Origin: Harmothoe impar
Lineage: Eukaryota; Annelida; Polychaeta; Phyllodocida; Polynoidae
Length of the DNA: 64,000 nucleotides
Direction of reading: 5' to 3'
Assembly: GCA_947462335.1 (NCBI GenBank)
Contig: OX381707.1
Coordinates: forward strand, 85,805,606 to 85,869,605
The first letter of the stretch is position 1; every line of letters starts with the position of its first letter. The notes under the pieces were generated by a model. The model was not told the DNA's origin. It ran no database searches and was given only the letters and a program-made list of their open reading frames with translations. Below are positions 48,262-58,580 of this stretch, in pieces. The position numbers and the translations under genes were made by a program.

Positions 48262-49588
48262 TTAGACAAGGTGCTGTCCCACAGTCCAAGATGTGGCTCT
48301 CTCTCTCACCCCCCACACGGTTTACATCACCTAATGTGATTTGCAGGCATATGCATTTCTCGCTGCCTGAAAACATCAATCTTTGCTCATATCTAAAGCG
48401 AGCAGGGGAGCAAATGTGGGGGGCCGTGCCCCATGCATGGCATATGCATACTTTAGCAGAAAAAACAATAATGATAAAGGAATTGTCCTACCAGAATTCA
48501 TCCAAAGAAGTATAGGAGAGCAGAGGATAGGGTTAGATTCATCGTCTCCAGCTTGGGTGGTTCCTTCCAGGAGCCTTTGGCTGTCACATCAAGTCTGGGA
48601 TGTGTTAATAGGATGGAGAGAGAAATCGACAATTATAATAAATAATCTCTTGAGAGAAATCGACAATTATAATAAATAATCTCTTAAGACACGGTTATGA
48701 TCTCATGTTTTATATCTACTTGTGAGGATATAACTACATAACATACGTTTGCGCGGATGCATTTCTACCGGTATCATGTATAAAGTTCTCAAGTACCGTA
48801 TAAAATAAGGTACTACCGGTAACTATTATTTATAATCATAAACTATTATTATTTTATAATTTCTATAGTTAACAAATATGGCTTTATTGAAGGAAATGTC
48901 AAGTTCCTGGTACCAGGGGTACCTGTCAGTTTATACAACTAACTTCATAAGTCAGTTTTAGTTATTGTCAATACAACCTGAATGGTGTATCGCTTTCAAG
49001 TCCATGGGGCGGGGGGCGGTACGAATTAGGTGGGCGCCTTGAATCCCTTGCTGTAGCGTCTGCAATCTAACCTGCCCAACTCTCAGCCAGGGTTCACGTC
49101 TGGAGAATATAAGAAAAATAAATTTAGTACAACAATACAGTGAGGTGGATACATGGTATCAATAAACCAGCAGGCCTTACACAATAATGAGCACTATTCA
49201 GTCATTTGCAATCTGACTTGCCCAATGTTTCCAGTGCCCATCAACGCTAAACAATCTATATCAAATACTAAGTATTTAATTAAGGCACAATATTAATTAA
49301 TTAATCCCCCCTGACAACCGTATCCGACGTCTAACTGACCCGGGGTTAGCAGGGGAGATATTATTCAATTGTCGGTCTGGCGTGTGGCTGACATCTAACT
49401 GACCCGCCCTGGCCATACTAACAAGGGAACAGATAATCATAAAGTTACCTAATATGATAGACTAAGCCTGTGGGTTTAGTGACAACATGTAATCTGTATG
49501 TTATAGCTATAATTAGCTTTATAAATGAATTTAATTTGAAACTATTATTACAAGAAGGGGGGGTATAGGGTATACTTATTGTCCTTGG
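48262..49588 (-). other. Unassigned 1.3 kb between the esterase and RT ORFs
   Basis: No domain is recognisable on either strand. It contains an exact 34-bp tandem duplication (48618-48685), TACCGGTA motifs near 48768 and 48815, and loosely repeated phrases such as CATCTAACTGACCCG (about 49390) and CGTCTAACTGACCCG (about 49327). It could be an intergenic segment of one element, an unrecognised insertion, or the seam between two elements. Confidence 0.4.
48618..48685. repeat. 34-bp tandem duplication
   Basis: GAGAGAAATCGACAATTATA with its following 14 bases occurs twice in direct succession, apparently without a difference. The only notable structure in this part of the linker. Confidence 0.9.
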
Positions 49589-50368
49589 TTAGAGCAGATT
49601 CAGTGCTGACTGGTGAAGCGCTGCTCCAATGCTTTGGTCAAGCAAACGATCGTCCACCGGGGGTGGTGGGGGTACCATAGCTGCTGCTACCGGGTTGACG
49701 ACTGGCTGCAGATGAGGAGCGAAGGCGTTCCTAACCATGATAGCATTACATGCTAGGATGGTTGCCCATTCCTTCCTTGAGGTACTATCAGGGTGTAGAC
49801 CGTCGGGATGCTTCTTGTGTTTATGGATATAATGTCCTCTTTTCCATACATGTACTACATCTGCCACTTTTGGACCAGGACATACTATCTCATGATTCAG
49901 GTCCATAATGATTTCATTAATAAGCAGACATGCCTCATTTATTACGCGCTGTTCATTGGGATAGTCTCCAGGACTTTGATTAAACTGTTCAAAACTGGCA
50001 CCCGCCAGGGTAGCAAGTAGGACACGATGACCTCTGTTAGTGATCTGCCTCCTGTACATGTATTTTGGGATAAGTACATCCACCATGTTTCCCACCTCGC
50101 TGAACACAGGCGAGATTCTCCTCTCATTATTAGGCAAATGATGCAAGACTGTAGTATCATTCACGCCTACTACCGGTATTACCATGTCATAAGGCCTAAT
50201 GTCTAATAGGCGGTGTGTCTCCTCCAGTAGGGACATTATGGTTGCTCCTCCCGTAGGTTCAAAGAACATTTTAATATTAGGGGCATCTTTGGCAAGCCTC
50301 GAGTCAATAAGTGATTGTAGTTGCTTACCCCTACTGTCACAAGGAACTAGAATGTCAAAGGTATCCAT
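49589..50368 (-). CDS. SGNH/GDSL-esterase-like ORF of the retrotransposon
   Basis: 259 residues from the ATG at 50368; the frame is open further up, to 50506, but that part overlaps the ORF1 reading frame. The blocks of the SGNH hydrolase fold are visible: DSRG with Ser12 as candidate nucleophile (block I), a Gly pair at 40-41 (block II), GVND with Asn70 (block III), and DGLH with Asp189 and His192 (block V). A proline-rich stretch and a short hydrophobic tail follow. Related esterase domains are known in ORF1 proteins of CR1/L2-group elements, where a role in lipid or membrane binding has been proposed. Here the ORF stands alone, starting 26 nt after the ORF1 stop. It has no stop or frameshift, unlike its neighbours. 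A fusion to ORF1 lost by frameshift is possible. Confidence 0.8.
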   Translation of the reverse strand: MDTFDILVPCDSRGKQLQSLIDSRLAKDAPNIKMFFEPTGGATIMSLLEETHRLLDIRPYDMVIPVVGVNDTTVLHHLPNNERRISPVFSEVGNMVDVLIPKYMYRRQITNRGHRVLLATLAGASFEQFNQSPGDYPNEQRVINEACLLINEIIMDLNHEIVCPGPKVADVVHVWKRGHYIHKHKKHPDGLHPDSTSRKEWATILACNAIMVRNAFAPHLQPVVNPVAAAMVPPPPPVDDRLLDQSIGAALHQSALNLL

Positions 50369-50393
50369 ATTGGGAGTAGTGGCTGTGTACGTG

Positions 50394-52012
50394 TTAGTGG
50401 TCAGAGCCCTCAGAGGTGAGTGAGTCGCGTCTAATTTGTACCATGCCGTCACGCACCCTCTCGAGCAGAGTACCACACAGGTTCTTACCTGGTCGGGCCG
50501 CCTCACCGTTCTTCTCCCCGTCAGTCAATAGTAGACCTGTTCCAAATGTGTTGTCTTTTACACATTCAAATAGCTTTTTTCAAAATGTATGGAGGAGGGC
50601 TTGCCTGCATTCGGATACTTGCGCGAATTTGGCTAGTTGCACGTTATAGAGCACATCCTCTTGTTGCGCAATCCACTTAGGGTCATTTGAGAGTTTTTTA
50701 CATAAACGTTTAGCATCGTAGCCATCCGCAGAGACCATGACCTTTTGGGCAATTGTTGGTGATTCACATACTAGTGCAAGTTGGTGGTGATATGCCTGTT
50801 CCGCAGAGCTGTACCAAAGGTCATTGTACTTAAAATAGCACGGGTACATGTTTGAGAGGGGGCTGTGGTGGGACTGGAAGCCGACACCACACTTGAAGTC
50901 AATTGTTTTTGCCGAGGTTGGCGCTACCTGGGCGGGTACACAGTGGAAGTTTTCCTCAGTATAAAGTACTCCCTCCACTATCACCCCCTTTCCCTTAAGC
51001 TTGGCTTCCATGTTCAACGATTTTGCTCTACCAGCGACAATTCTCATATCCCTTTGTACATTTTCTTGCGCCGGGGTATAATCATCAGTGATTTGGATGC
51101 CACTCCATTGAGCCAGGATTTTGAGAGTTTTAATATGGTTGTATACTGTCCCTTTGCAACCAGCGTGTGCAAATTTCACCCTTATGGGGCGCTTGGCATT
51201 GTCATTTGGTTTGGGGCCCTGCCTGATATTACGTCAACATGAGTGAGGTTGGAGCCAATTTCACGCAATAAAGTGAGAACTGCCGTTTTTGGATTGGGGT
51301 GGTCACTTTCTTTAATACCTTTAAAGATCATAAAGTCACGCCTTTTTTCTTGATTGCCTTCTTCAATTTGGGCCTGAATGACCCCAATTTTGGACTTGTT
51401 AATGGCACTCATTTTTTCTAGATGTAGCAATTGATCATCTAAGTCCTCCAGCCTATCCATTTTTTCATCCATTCTACTGAGACGCTCTAGCTTTTCCTCA
51501 AGTTCGGCCATTTTGTTTTCATCAAAATTTTCCAGCTTTTTTTCTATATTTTCAAATAGGGTCTCGTCAAAATTTAGAAGCCTATTTTCAAGTTCCTCAA
51601 TTTTGGTTTACTGCCCTGAAATTGCCTTCTCATGACCGGCAACCTGCGTGATTAATCGGTCTAAGTGGAGTGCATTGTTTGCCGAGGTAGTGGAAGCCCT
51701 GTTTAAATGGTCGGTTACCTCACCCAATTTCTCTGTGACCTCCAACATTTTCGAGACAAAGTAAGTTTCAAGTTCGCCAACATTTGAGCAGGCTACAGTT
51801 TCAGCCTTTTTCGGTGACATGACATATTTTGATATCTTTTTAAATATGGAGTCATTTAGCTCAGGTGGTTTGAAAGGGGTTACCTTGACATGATTGGGTC
51901 GCGTCGGGTCGGCAGCGCCTAGTGTTGCCGGTACAGTGGCCATATTAAGTCCCTCTGGCATGTTGGCCTTACGTGAATTTAATGTCTTTCTGGCTGTCTG
52001 ATCTCCTGGCAT
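50394..52012 (-). pseudogene. Retrotransposon ORF1: coiled coil, L1-like RRM and CTD, NADAR domain
   Basis: Starts at the ATG at 52012. The first frame gives a basic N-terminal region, then a long heptad-rich stretch across an in-frame TAA at 51608-51610 (for example MAELEEKLERLSRMDEKMDR). FKGIKES with LTLLREIG begins an L1 ORF1p-type RRM. A one-base frameshift near 51200 moves the reading to a second frame starting VKFAHAGCKG. The L1-type C-terminal domain follows, with ITDDYTPAQENVQRDM and GVLYTEENF. From about 50903 comes a NADAR (YbiA/DUF1768) domain: FQSHHSPLSNMYP, SSAEQAYHH, DPKW and LAKFAQ. Beyond an in-frame TGA at 50580 it ends with DNTFGTGL and GKNLCGTLLERVR, stopping at 50394. The RRM and CTD would bind element RNA as a trimer. 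NADAR proteins are N-glycosidases acting on ADP-ribose-linked substrates; its role here is unknown. Confidence 0.8.
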
Positions 52013-52230
52013 TATGTGCTACTTATTTACTCCTACTTGTCCTATGTAGGTTTATACTCCAATGTGTTCACAATATATAATGTATATGGTGGTAATTCCA
52101 ATATATATCGGTGGTTACACGGAGCCCGGCTTAAACAAGTCCTCCCTACTCGCTGCGCATACTCGTCTTTTGATAGCTGCACCAAAATACCCACCTGCTG
52201 TTTGCACTGTGCACAGGGGCACACCTAGCG
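52013..52230 (-). other. Putative 5' leader of the retrotransposon
   Basis: About 200 bases upstream of the ORF1 start with no upstream ORF of note. The 5' boundary was not found: there is no visible target duplication matching the 43178 end. 52231-52539 beyond it is unique, with no gene seen. Confidence 0.35.
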
Positions 52231-52539
52231 GATTCTGGGGTCCCTAACTCAGTCAAAATCGAATACTTCATTGACAGTATTTCTCAATATCTTTCACCAA
52301 ATAAATAACACATAACAGGCCTTCCTGCAAAACGTGTGAAATCATCAATTTCCTGAATCATTGGCAGAGAAAACATGAGATGTCTTTCAAGATATTTTTA
52401 GATCTTGTTAGCCCTACAAGTCAGTTAGCTAAAGTACTGCTCTAAGAAGTACATGTCTTATGGTGATCTAAGACTTAATGAGGTTGGTCAAATAGTGGGT
52501 GTGGCTCAATTAAGACTTAAGTTGTAAAGAATATTGCGG

Positions 52540-54050
52540 AGGGGACTGTGATAATGTTATTGTTTTGTCCGGAGTGCCTGCACTCTGTATATACTGCACC
52601 CAGTGTAGTACAGTATGCAGACCCCCTATAGAGTAGTCCCGCCCCAGCCTAAACCTATAACCTAAGTGTACTGAGGACTATTGATTGTCAGGTAGTGCCA
52701 CAGGAGCAATAGCTGGATAATTGGCAGCAACAACTTCCGGATATAGCTTGATCTTAGTGAGGATATCAATAGTATATCACCACTATTAACCAATGCAGTC
52801 AGAAAGGGTGACTTTTCAGAACTTCTTTAACGTTTCTAAAGTAGGACCAACAAACAAATACATTCACAAGATGTAGGATGACAAAATCGATTTGAAGATT
52901 ACTTCACAAAAATGGTTGCTATAAAATGTCTGTTTGTACTTTTCGCTTAGCCTTGGTAGAATCATTATAACATAGGAATGATAGCAGGACATGTTGAACA
53001 GAAGTTAAGAGCATCAGTGGAGCGAAGGCCAGTTCTGTCATCATTTATTGCAGCTGGGTGATATTTCCCAGCTGATGTGATTATTTGAGCTGCTCAGTAA
53101 TGAAGGTCACAGAACCAAACCCTGCCGCATGACATGTCCATCAATCAAAATGTCACTTGTTGGTGCCAGCCTGACAATATAACCCTGCCCTCTGCTGGGT
53201 AGGTGCAATGAGCCAACTCATGAAATGTACATGTGTAATGAATGCTTGATAGAGTCTGGATAATTGAGCATAGGTTCCTTGCTCAACCCTTCAAGGATGG
53301 CATAGTTTATTAATACATCACCTCCTTGGCTGTCATTAAGCGTACATGCTGCCCTGTCAAGTGACTATAGTAATCCTAGTAAGAACTTGGTTGGACTTCT
53401 ATTAATGGGTTACTGATTGCATGGTAATAGCAGTTACTCCAACCAAATTTAAAGGCATTGTTATAATTCTGGAATGAATATCTTTCCATGAAATTATTGC
53501 ACTGAGAAGATGAAGAGAGTTCCCGGTGCCTGAGCAGCTTGGTGTATCTGTCTACATGTTATGCTAGCAGAATGATGTCCCTAATCTACAGCCTTATGAT
53601 GTAGTGGTGCTTGGATATAGCCATGTACCAACAAGATGGAGATGGGAACTATTTGGGTCTCATCTAGACCATGCAATAGAGAAGCTACTGTGATCAACAA
53701 TGTAGATAGCCTAGTTTGGGAGATGTACAGTACCTCAAAACCTTGCGTTTAAACCTAACTCGCATATTAGCCGCACCCCTAACTTTGGGAAATCCTATAA
53801 GCCTAATAGGGTATCTGAAAATTGTTAATTTAGTTCTGTACTATACTTATAGAAACTCTTGTATAAGCCGCAACCCATAAAGACATGTTTAGTATCAAAA
53901 GAAAGCTGGCTCTGACTCACGTACAAGCCACGGCTCATACGCGAGTTTTTACGGTTATAACATCTGTCTTCATGCTAGCAGAATGCTGTTCTAATCTATG
54001 GGTGCTGGGCATTGACATAGCCATATACCAACATGATTTATCTTTGTCTT
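52540..54050 (+). repeat. S2 segmental duplicate, copy b
   Basis: Repeats the order of 32720-35160: TTATTGTTTTGTCCGGAGTG, AGCCTAAACCTATAACC, GCTGGATAATTGGCAGCAA, ATTGCAGCTGGGTGATAT, GAGCAGCTTGGTGTATC and ATAGCCATGTACCAACAAGA. Internal deletions make it shorter. A MITE is inserted at 53733-53955. Confidence 0.7.
53733..53955. mobile_element. 223-bp MITE with TA target duplication
   Basis: The inverted ends are related: the left has CTCGCATATTAGCCGC, and the right in complement has CCGTAAAAACTCGCG and TATGAGCCG. TA flanks both sides (53731-53732, 53956-53957). The paralogous places at about 35050 (TTTACAGTAATAACATCTG) and 57390 lack it and show the intact target, giving exact junctions. TATAAGCCGCA-type phrases also occur in the interior. 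Likely a Tc1/mariner-type non-autonomous element. Confidence 0.8.
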
Positions 54051-54739
54051 TTGGGTTCACATAAAGTCGCAGTTATGGCATTACAGAGCATGTTACCCTA
54101 CCCTACTTTATGGAGGGGGGTGGAGACATTATAACCTATGAGCGACTGTGTGCCATTGATGTCTACAGAGTGTGGCTGTCATGTACAAGTGACAGGGTCA
54201 ATAGCTGTCAAACTGCTTTCCATATAAGTCCTCACCCCCAACCCTCCGCAGGGTGTTGAAAAGCCTCACACATCCCACCAGGCCCAATTATAGACACACT
54301 ATTACTCAGTATGCCCGAACCACCACCTAGCTCTGCTTTATAACCAAGGAGAAGGATATCTGTAGTACAGTGCAAAACCGTCGTCCCCCTTCCCCAACTC
54401 TAAAAGACCTATTGGCCTACTCCTTCACTTAATGCACTTTTGTAAGATCAATGTATTTCCAGATATGAGGACATGTTCACATGTACACAGAGCAATCTGT
54501 CAGCCTGTTATTTCTACCTTTAGAACAGCCCTGCAGTGGCTGTTACCCTCCTACTTCTAAACATCAATGCACATCGTTATTTATTAGACATTCTAGATAT
54601 TTAAAGCATTAGCAAGAATATTTTTTTGTCATTGTAAAAACAAGGTTAGGTTCCCTTTCAGACAGGATGTGATACATCACCATGTCGCCTGGCTATAGAG
54701 TGGTATTTTAGGCAGGCATTGGTGCCACTTAAAAACTAC
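54051..54739. other. No gene seen
   Basis: Unique sequence between S2 copies. No ORF, RNA or repeat is supported. Confidence 0.35.
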
Positions 54740-55995
54740 TCGAGGTAGCATGATCATCAATCAAATAGACCATGTTGTGGGAAATCAGCTCTGTCCATCC
54801 ATAATAAATATATCACATCATGACTATATATTCTGATGCAAGATGGAGGTCTCAAGGTGTGGCCGAGACACTGCAATCTGAAAAATAAACATGAATCTAG
54901 TGTTGAGTAAATTACATCCATGAGGCGATATCTGAATTACGCCCTATTACACATATGGTCATTGTTCTGAGAATAACACCCATGAGGTGACAAATGTGTT
55001 TCCTACTTATAACCCGGTTTTCACCGCCATATCTGCAGCTACCATTGTCTGATTGTGACCAGTGACATTATAAGTGTTCAGTTATAACCCAACGTGACTG
55101 ACCCGCGTTACACATATCAGTGTGCCACCATTAGATGTGACATCTACATCCTACATGGTTTGTCATGTGCCGATTGTTCTTGGAATTACCTGCACGAGCT
55201 GCCTGTAGCACATCTGTCATTCCCTATCTGCTTCATAGTAAACTCCCAGGCTGCTTATCTAGGCTTGAAACTGCGGCTATCAGTGTGACTTCTGACACTG
55301 TGTACATTGCATCCTGCATGCTGGTAAATGAGTTTATCAGTGCATTGTTGTATATCATACATCATTGTCATTTTGAAACAAAGAATTTTAGAGTTTAACA
55401 TTTGAATATAAGGCAAGTGCATTGTACTGCAAGATTTATATTGTTAGTCATTTACTAGTTTGCATAGAACTTTGCATCAAATTGAAAACTAGCTATTTGG
55501 TCCAGAAGTCCCATTATTCTAATGAAAACAAGGATATTAATGGAGACAGAATACAGAAAACAGAAACAGAGTTAAACAAAGCACCTGGAAGATTATTGGT
55601 AAAATGTGGTCTCCTTTGTAGGGGGGAGTGAAAATTTTTCAACAACAGGGGAGATCACATGATTTTTGCGTAAGCAGGTTAAAAAGGAAAGCAATTTTTT
55701 TGTCCCACCCCCTTTAAGAGGGGTCCATTGACTCCCCCCCCTTTGCTGTTACAGAAAGGACCACTGCCTTAGGATAATTAGATACACGGAGCTGTATTAA
55801 ATGAGCCCTTTTCTAGGACAAAACACCCACACAAGGGAGTCACTTCAACTCCTGATCTATCCATTATCCAGCTACAATGATCCCAAGCATAACTCATTTT
55901 ATGTGACGGTAGTATATCAAAATTGTCTGTCTAATCACATTATATAACGCCATGAATGGTACATTCAGAGACAGAAGAAAAACTGAAGTAGGTGG
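54740..55995 (+). repeat. S2 segmental duplicate, copy c
   Basis: Matches 36.7-37.7 kb and 57.7-58.6 kb. ATCATCAATCAAATAGACCA (54747), ACACATATCAGTGTGCCACC with GTGACATC (55110), and AGGACAAAACACCCACAC with GATCTATCCATTATC (55817-55866) are the clearest points. Short frames near 55094-55398 are not conserved. A MITE lies at 55606-55764. Confidence 0.55.
55606..55764. mobile_element. MITE-like inverted repeat (relative of 41600-41791)
   Basis: GTGGTCTCCTTTGTA at the left is mirrored by AGAAAGGACCAC at the right. Inside lie AACAACAGGGG and a CCCCCCCTTTGCTGTTA block. It shares layout and right flank (CCACTGCCTTAG) with 41600-41791 but is more diverged. Confidence 0.4.
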
Positions 55996-57329
55996 GTGGC
56001 AATCATTAACCCTTTAAGGAAGGCATCACATATTAATGCGCCATGCCCTTGGTTGTCATGATAGAGGAATCTAGCCCTGACGAGTAAGTTGCTAGGGCTG
56101 CAATCAAGCATCATGCCGACCCTATGGTGTTGAGACACTCCAAAAGGTTTGGCATGATGTATCAATGCAGCCCTGATGAGTTACCCACCATGTGTATCAT
56201 GAGACAGATGTCATTTTTATTGGCATTCATCCTGAAGGGGTTAATTCAAGGCGGTAGGCTCCTTTGTGCTCCTAGGAGACACTTAGAGATTAATGACGTA
56301 AAAGCAGTGTGTCAGAAAGACTGCAGTTGTGTAGGTGTAAACAGGCAACATGTGAGTATTATATAGCCAGACATAAACTTTGCTGCCCCTACTCTCTTAT
56401 AGGTAACAAAGTTGAGTTCTTTGCCCCTGTAAATATATGTTAATGGTTTAATTGTATCTTTGAGTTGAATATGAGAAGAGTTAGGGCCTTTTTTTATGGT
56501 TGGTGGCCATTTTGTAAAATAGCTGCTATTGTGAGAAGATGGAGAGAACAACAACAAGTCTTCCCTTTCTCAAAACCTGTTTACATTTGTCAGAAACCTG
56601 TTCACTTGTGACATCAAGCATAAATAGATCTTAAGATGACTAATATTCTGAATAAAATGGATTATAATTATGGACGTTGGATGAATTCATTGGCATCTCC
56701 TTTGTGTAAATATGAAGGATCCAAATGCAGAGCCAACAAAGGTATCGGTGCTAGCAGGCAAAGCTGTTAAAAGGCTCAGATATTGTGACCAGCCAGGTCA
56801 TTGACTCTGATGCTAATTGCCTAGAACTCATCTTACACATAGAGCACAGGGACAGAGTAATTTGAGGAAACCATTAATATGTTGAGTCTGAAAGCTTGTT
56901 TTCAGATATTAACTAACACTGCCATATAATGAGATAATTATCTTCAAAAGCAATATTGTTATAACTATATTAATTGACAATTAGATTACTATTACCTATA
57001 CAAACATGTTAGCTGCCACATTTCCCCTTATATAACAAGTAACAATGTGGTTAGTATGTGTAAAGATTGGCAAATGATACTCAAATATTATACACAAACA
57101 AAAAAGGAAATCAAATGGTGTGTTCACACATGTTTCGATTTTAAGACACATGTATACTGCTACTAGTCAGTACTTGGCTATGCCTGAATCATTCTGGAAA
57201 TTGTAATTGAATAACCATATACACGGCCTTTATATCTAATCATCTTCTTTAATTGTCTCGGTGAAGGGATGTCTACAACAGCCCATAACCCAATACCACT
57301 CCCTTCTCGTACAAGCTTGTTATCATTTT
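55996..57329. other. No gene seen
   Basis: AT-rich sequence. Small frames (55965-56165 -, 56124-56366 +, 56312-56557 -) overlap each other and have no recognisable domain. The phrase AACCCTTTAAGGAAGGCATCAC with GATGAGTTACCC is loosely S2-like (compare 53286). Confidence 0.35.
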
Positions 57330-58580
57330 ATAAATATGTATGCAGAGAAGCACAGGGAGGCAGGGCCTGTCTGCAGAGTTTGGCAGATTTACAGTGATAA
57401 CGTCTGTCTACATGTCATGCTGGCAGAATGATGCTCGTAATCTACTGCTTATGATGGTGCCAGGCTCTGATATAGCCATGTACCAACAGGAACAAGATGG
57501 GTTTTAAGTATTCAGGTCTGGTCTAGACAAATCAGTCAAAAGAAAATGAAACAATATGACAATTCGATCACGGTGTTTCCAAAATATGTTTATCTGTGTG
57601 TGTATAACACCCAGTACCTAAAATAGTTCAAAAATACTGGTCTTTTGGTGAGTCTATTCCTCTTATTTTTTATGAATTCACCAATTGTCAGGTTATCTTG
57701 TCTAAACCACAGATGATTGACCCACATAACAAATCTCATTGTGGCACCTTTTGATATTACATTCCTGATTGTCCATCTATTGTTCCGTGAGGTAGAATGT
57801 GACTCCTGCATCATGACACATTTGTCACTTATTGTCTACTCTGTGGTGAAATATCCGGCTATGCCTTATCTGCTGCATGAACCACAGCTATCATTGTCAC
57901 TACTGACATTGTGGGCATAGAGTTATATCCAGCATATTGACAAATTGTAGTTATTTAGAAAGCAATGTAAATTATAGCTACTCCTCTCAACAGAATCGGC
58001 TTAATGCATGACCTTCCTGGAACTAATACTGGTATATGCAACATGCTTGGCTGAGAGATAAATGGTCACCAAGTATAATACAAATCATGTCAATTATACC
58101 AAGTATATCATACACATTTCCGGGTATGAGGACTGTATAGATTAAAGTTTAGATGATAGGGCAACTGGATATCTTCACTCTTTGCCGCGTGGGAGTGGGA
58201 CACAATGACATAGCTCACAATTATAAAACAGCATTACCATGCTCCTCCATTATAAATCGTGATCATCAGATAGACCTAGCTGCATGAAATGAGCCCTGTT
58301 CTAGGACAAAACCCTCACAAGGGAGTTACTTTCAAGCCCACTCTACCTATTACTGGGCCGTAATGATGCCTCTTATGGTGGACTTGATATGACTGTATAC
58401 TATACTGTCTGTATAATAGCATTATATTAGCTCATGAATGGGACATTCAGTGCAAGAAGAAAGTGGGTGGCATGTGTGATGAGACTGTAAATCACACAGT
58501 GGTCCTAGCCGAGACAGCAGTGACATTTTATTGGGAAAAGATTGTTGCGATAATTGGTCTTAAATCAGAGCGAGATTAGA
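57330..58580 (+). repeat. S2 segmental duplicate, copy d
   Basis: Follows 34980-35160 and 36770-37680 without the 1.2-kb element: AATATGTATGCAGAGAAGCA, TTTGGCAGATTTACAG, ATAGCCATGTACCAACAGGA, TGACCCACATAAC (57718), GTGGGCATAGAGTTATATCC (57910), AGGACAAAACCCTCACA (58304) and CACAGTGGTCCTAGCCGAGA (58495). Confidence 0.7.

Larger units (their letters stand above)
43178..52230 (-). mobile_element. Nearly full-length non-LTR retrotransposon, decayed, with nested insertion
   Basis: On the minus strand, from about 52.2 kb downward: a leader of about 0.2 kb; ORF1 (52012-50394); an SGNH-hydrolase ORF (50368-49589); 1.3 kb unassigned; an endonuclease-reverse transcriptase ORF (48261-45436); a 3' UTR; and a (CAACT)n tail at 43178-43198. 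Without the nested X-box element (43535-45224) it is about 7.4 kb, a usual full length. All ORFs face the same way and sit in the order expected of a non-LTR element, but the long gap before the RT ORF leaves open that two elements are joined. The 5' end is a guess. Several stops and one frameshift make it inactive. Confidence 0.6.

Noticed and set aside
48291..48679. Plus-strand ORFs upstream of the RT ORF
   Set aside because: No domain. They lie in the retrotransposon linker on the opposite strand and include the 34-bp duplication.
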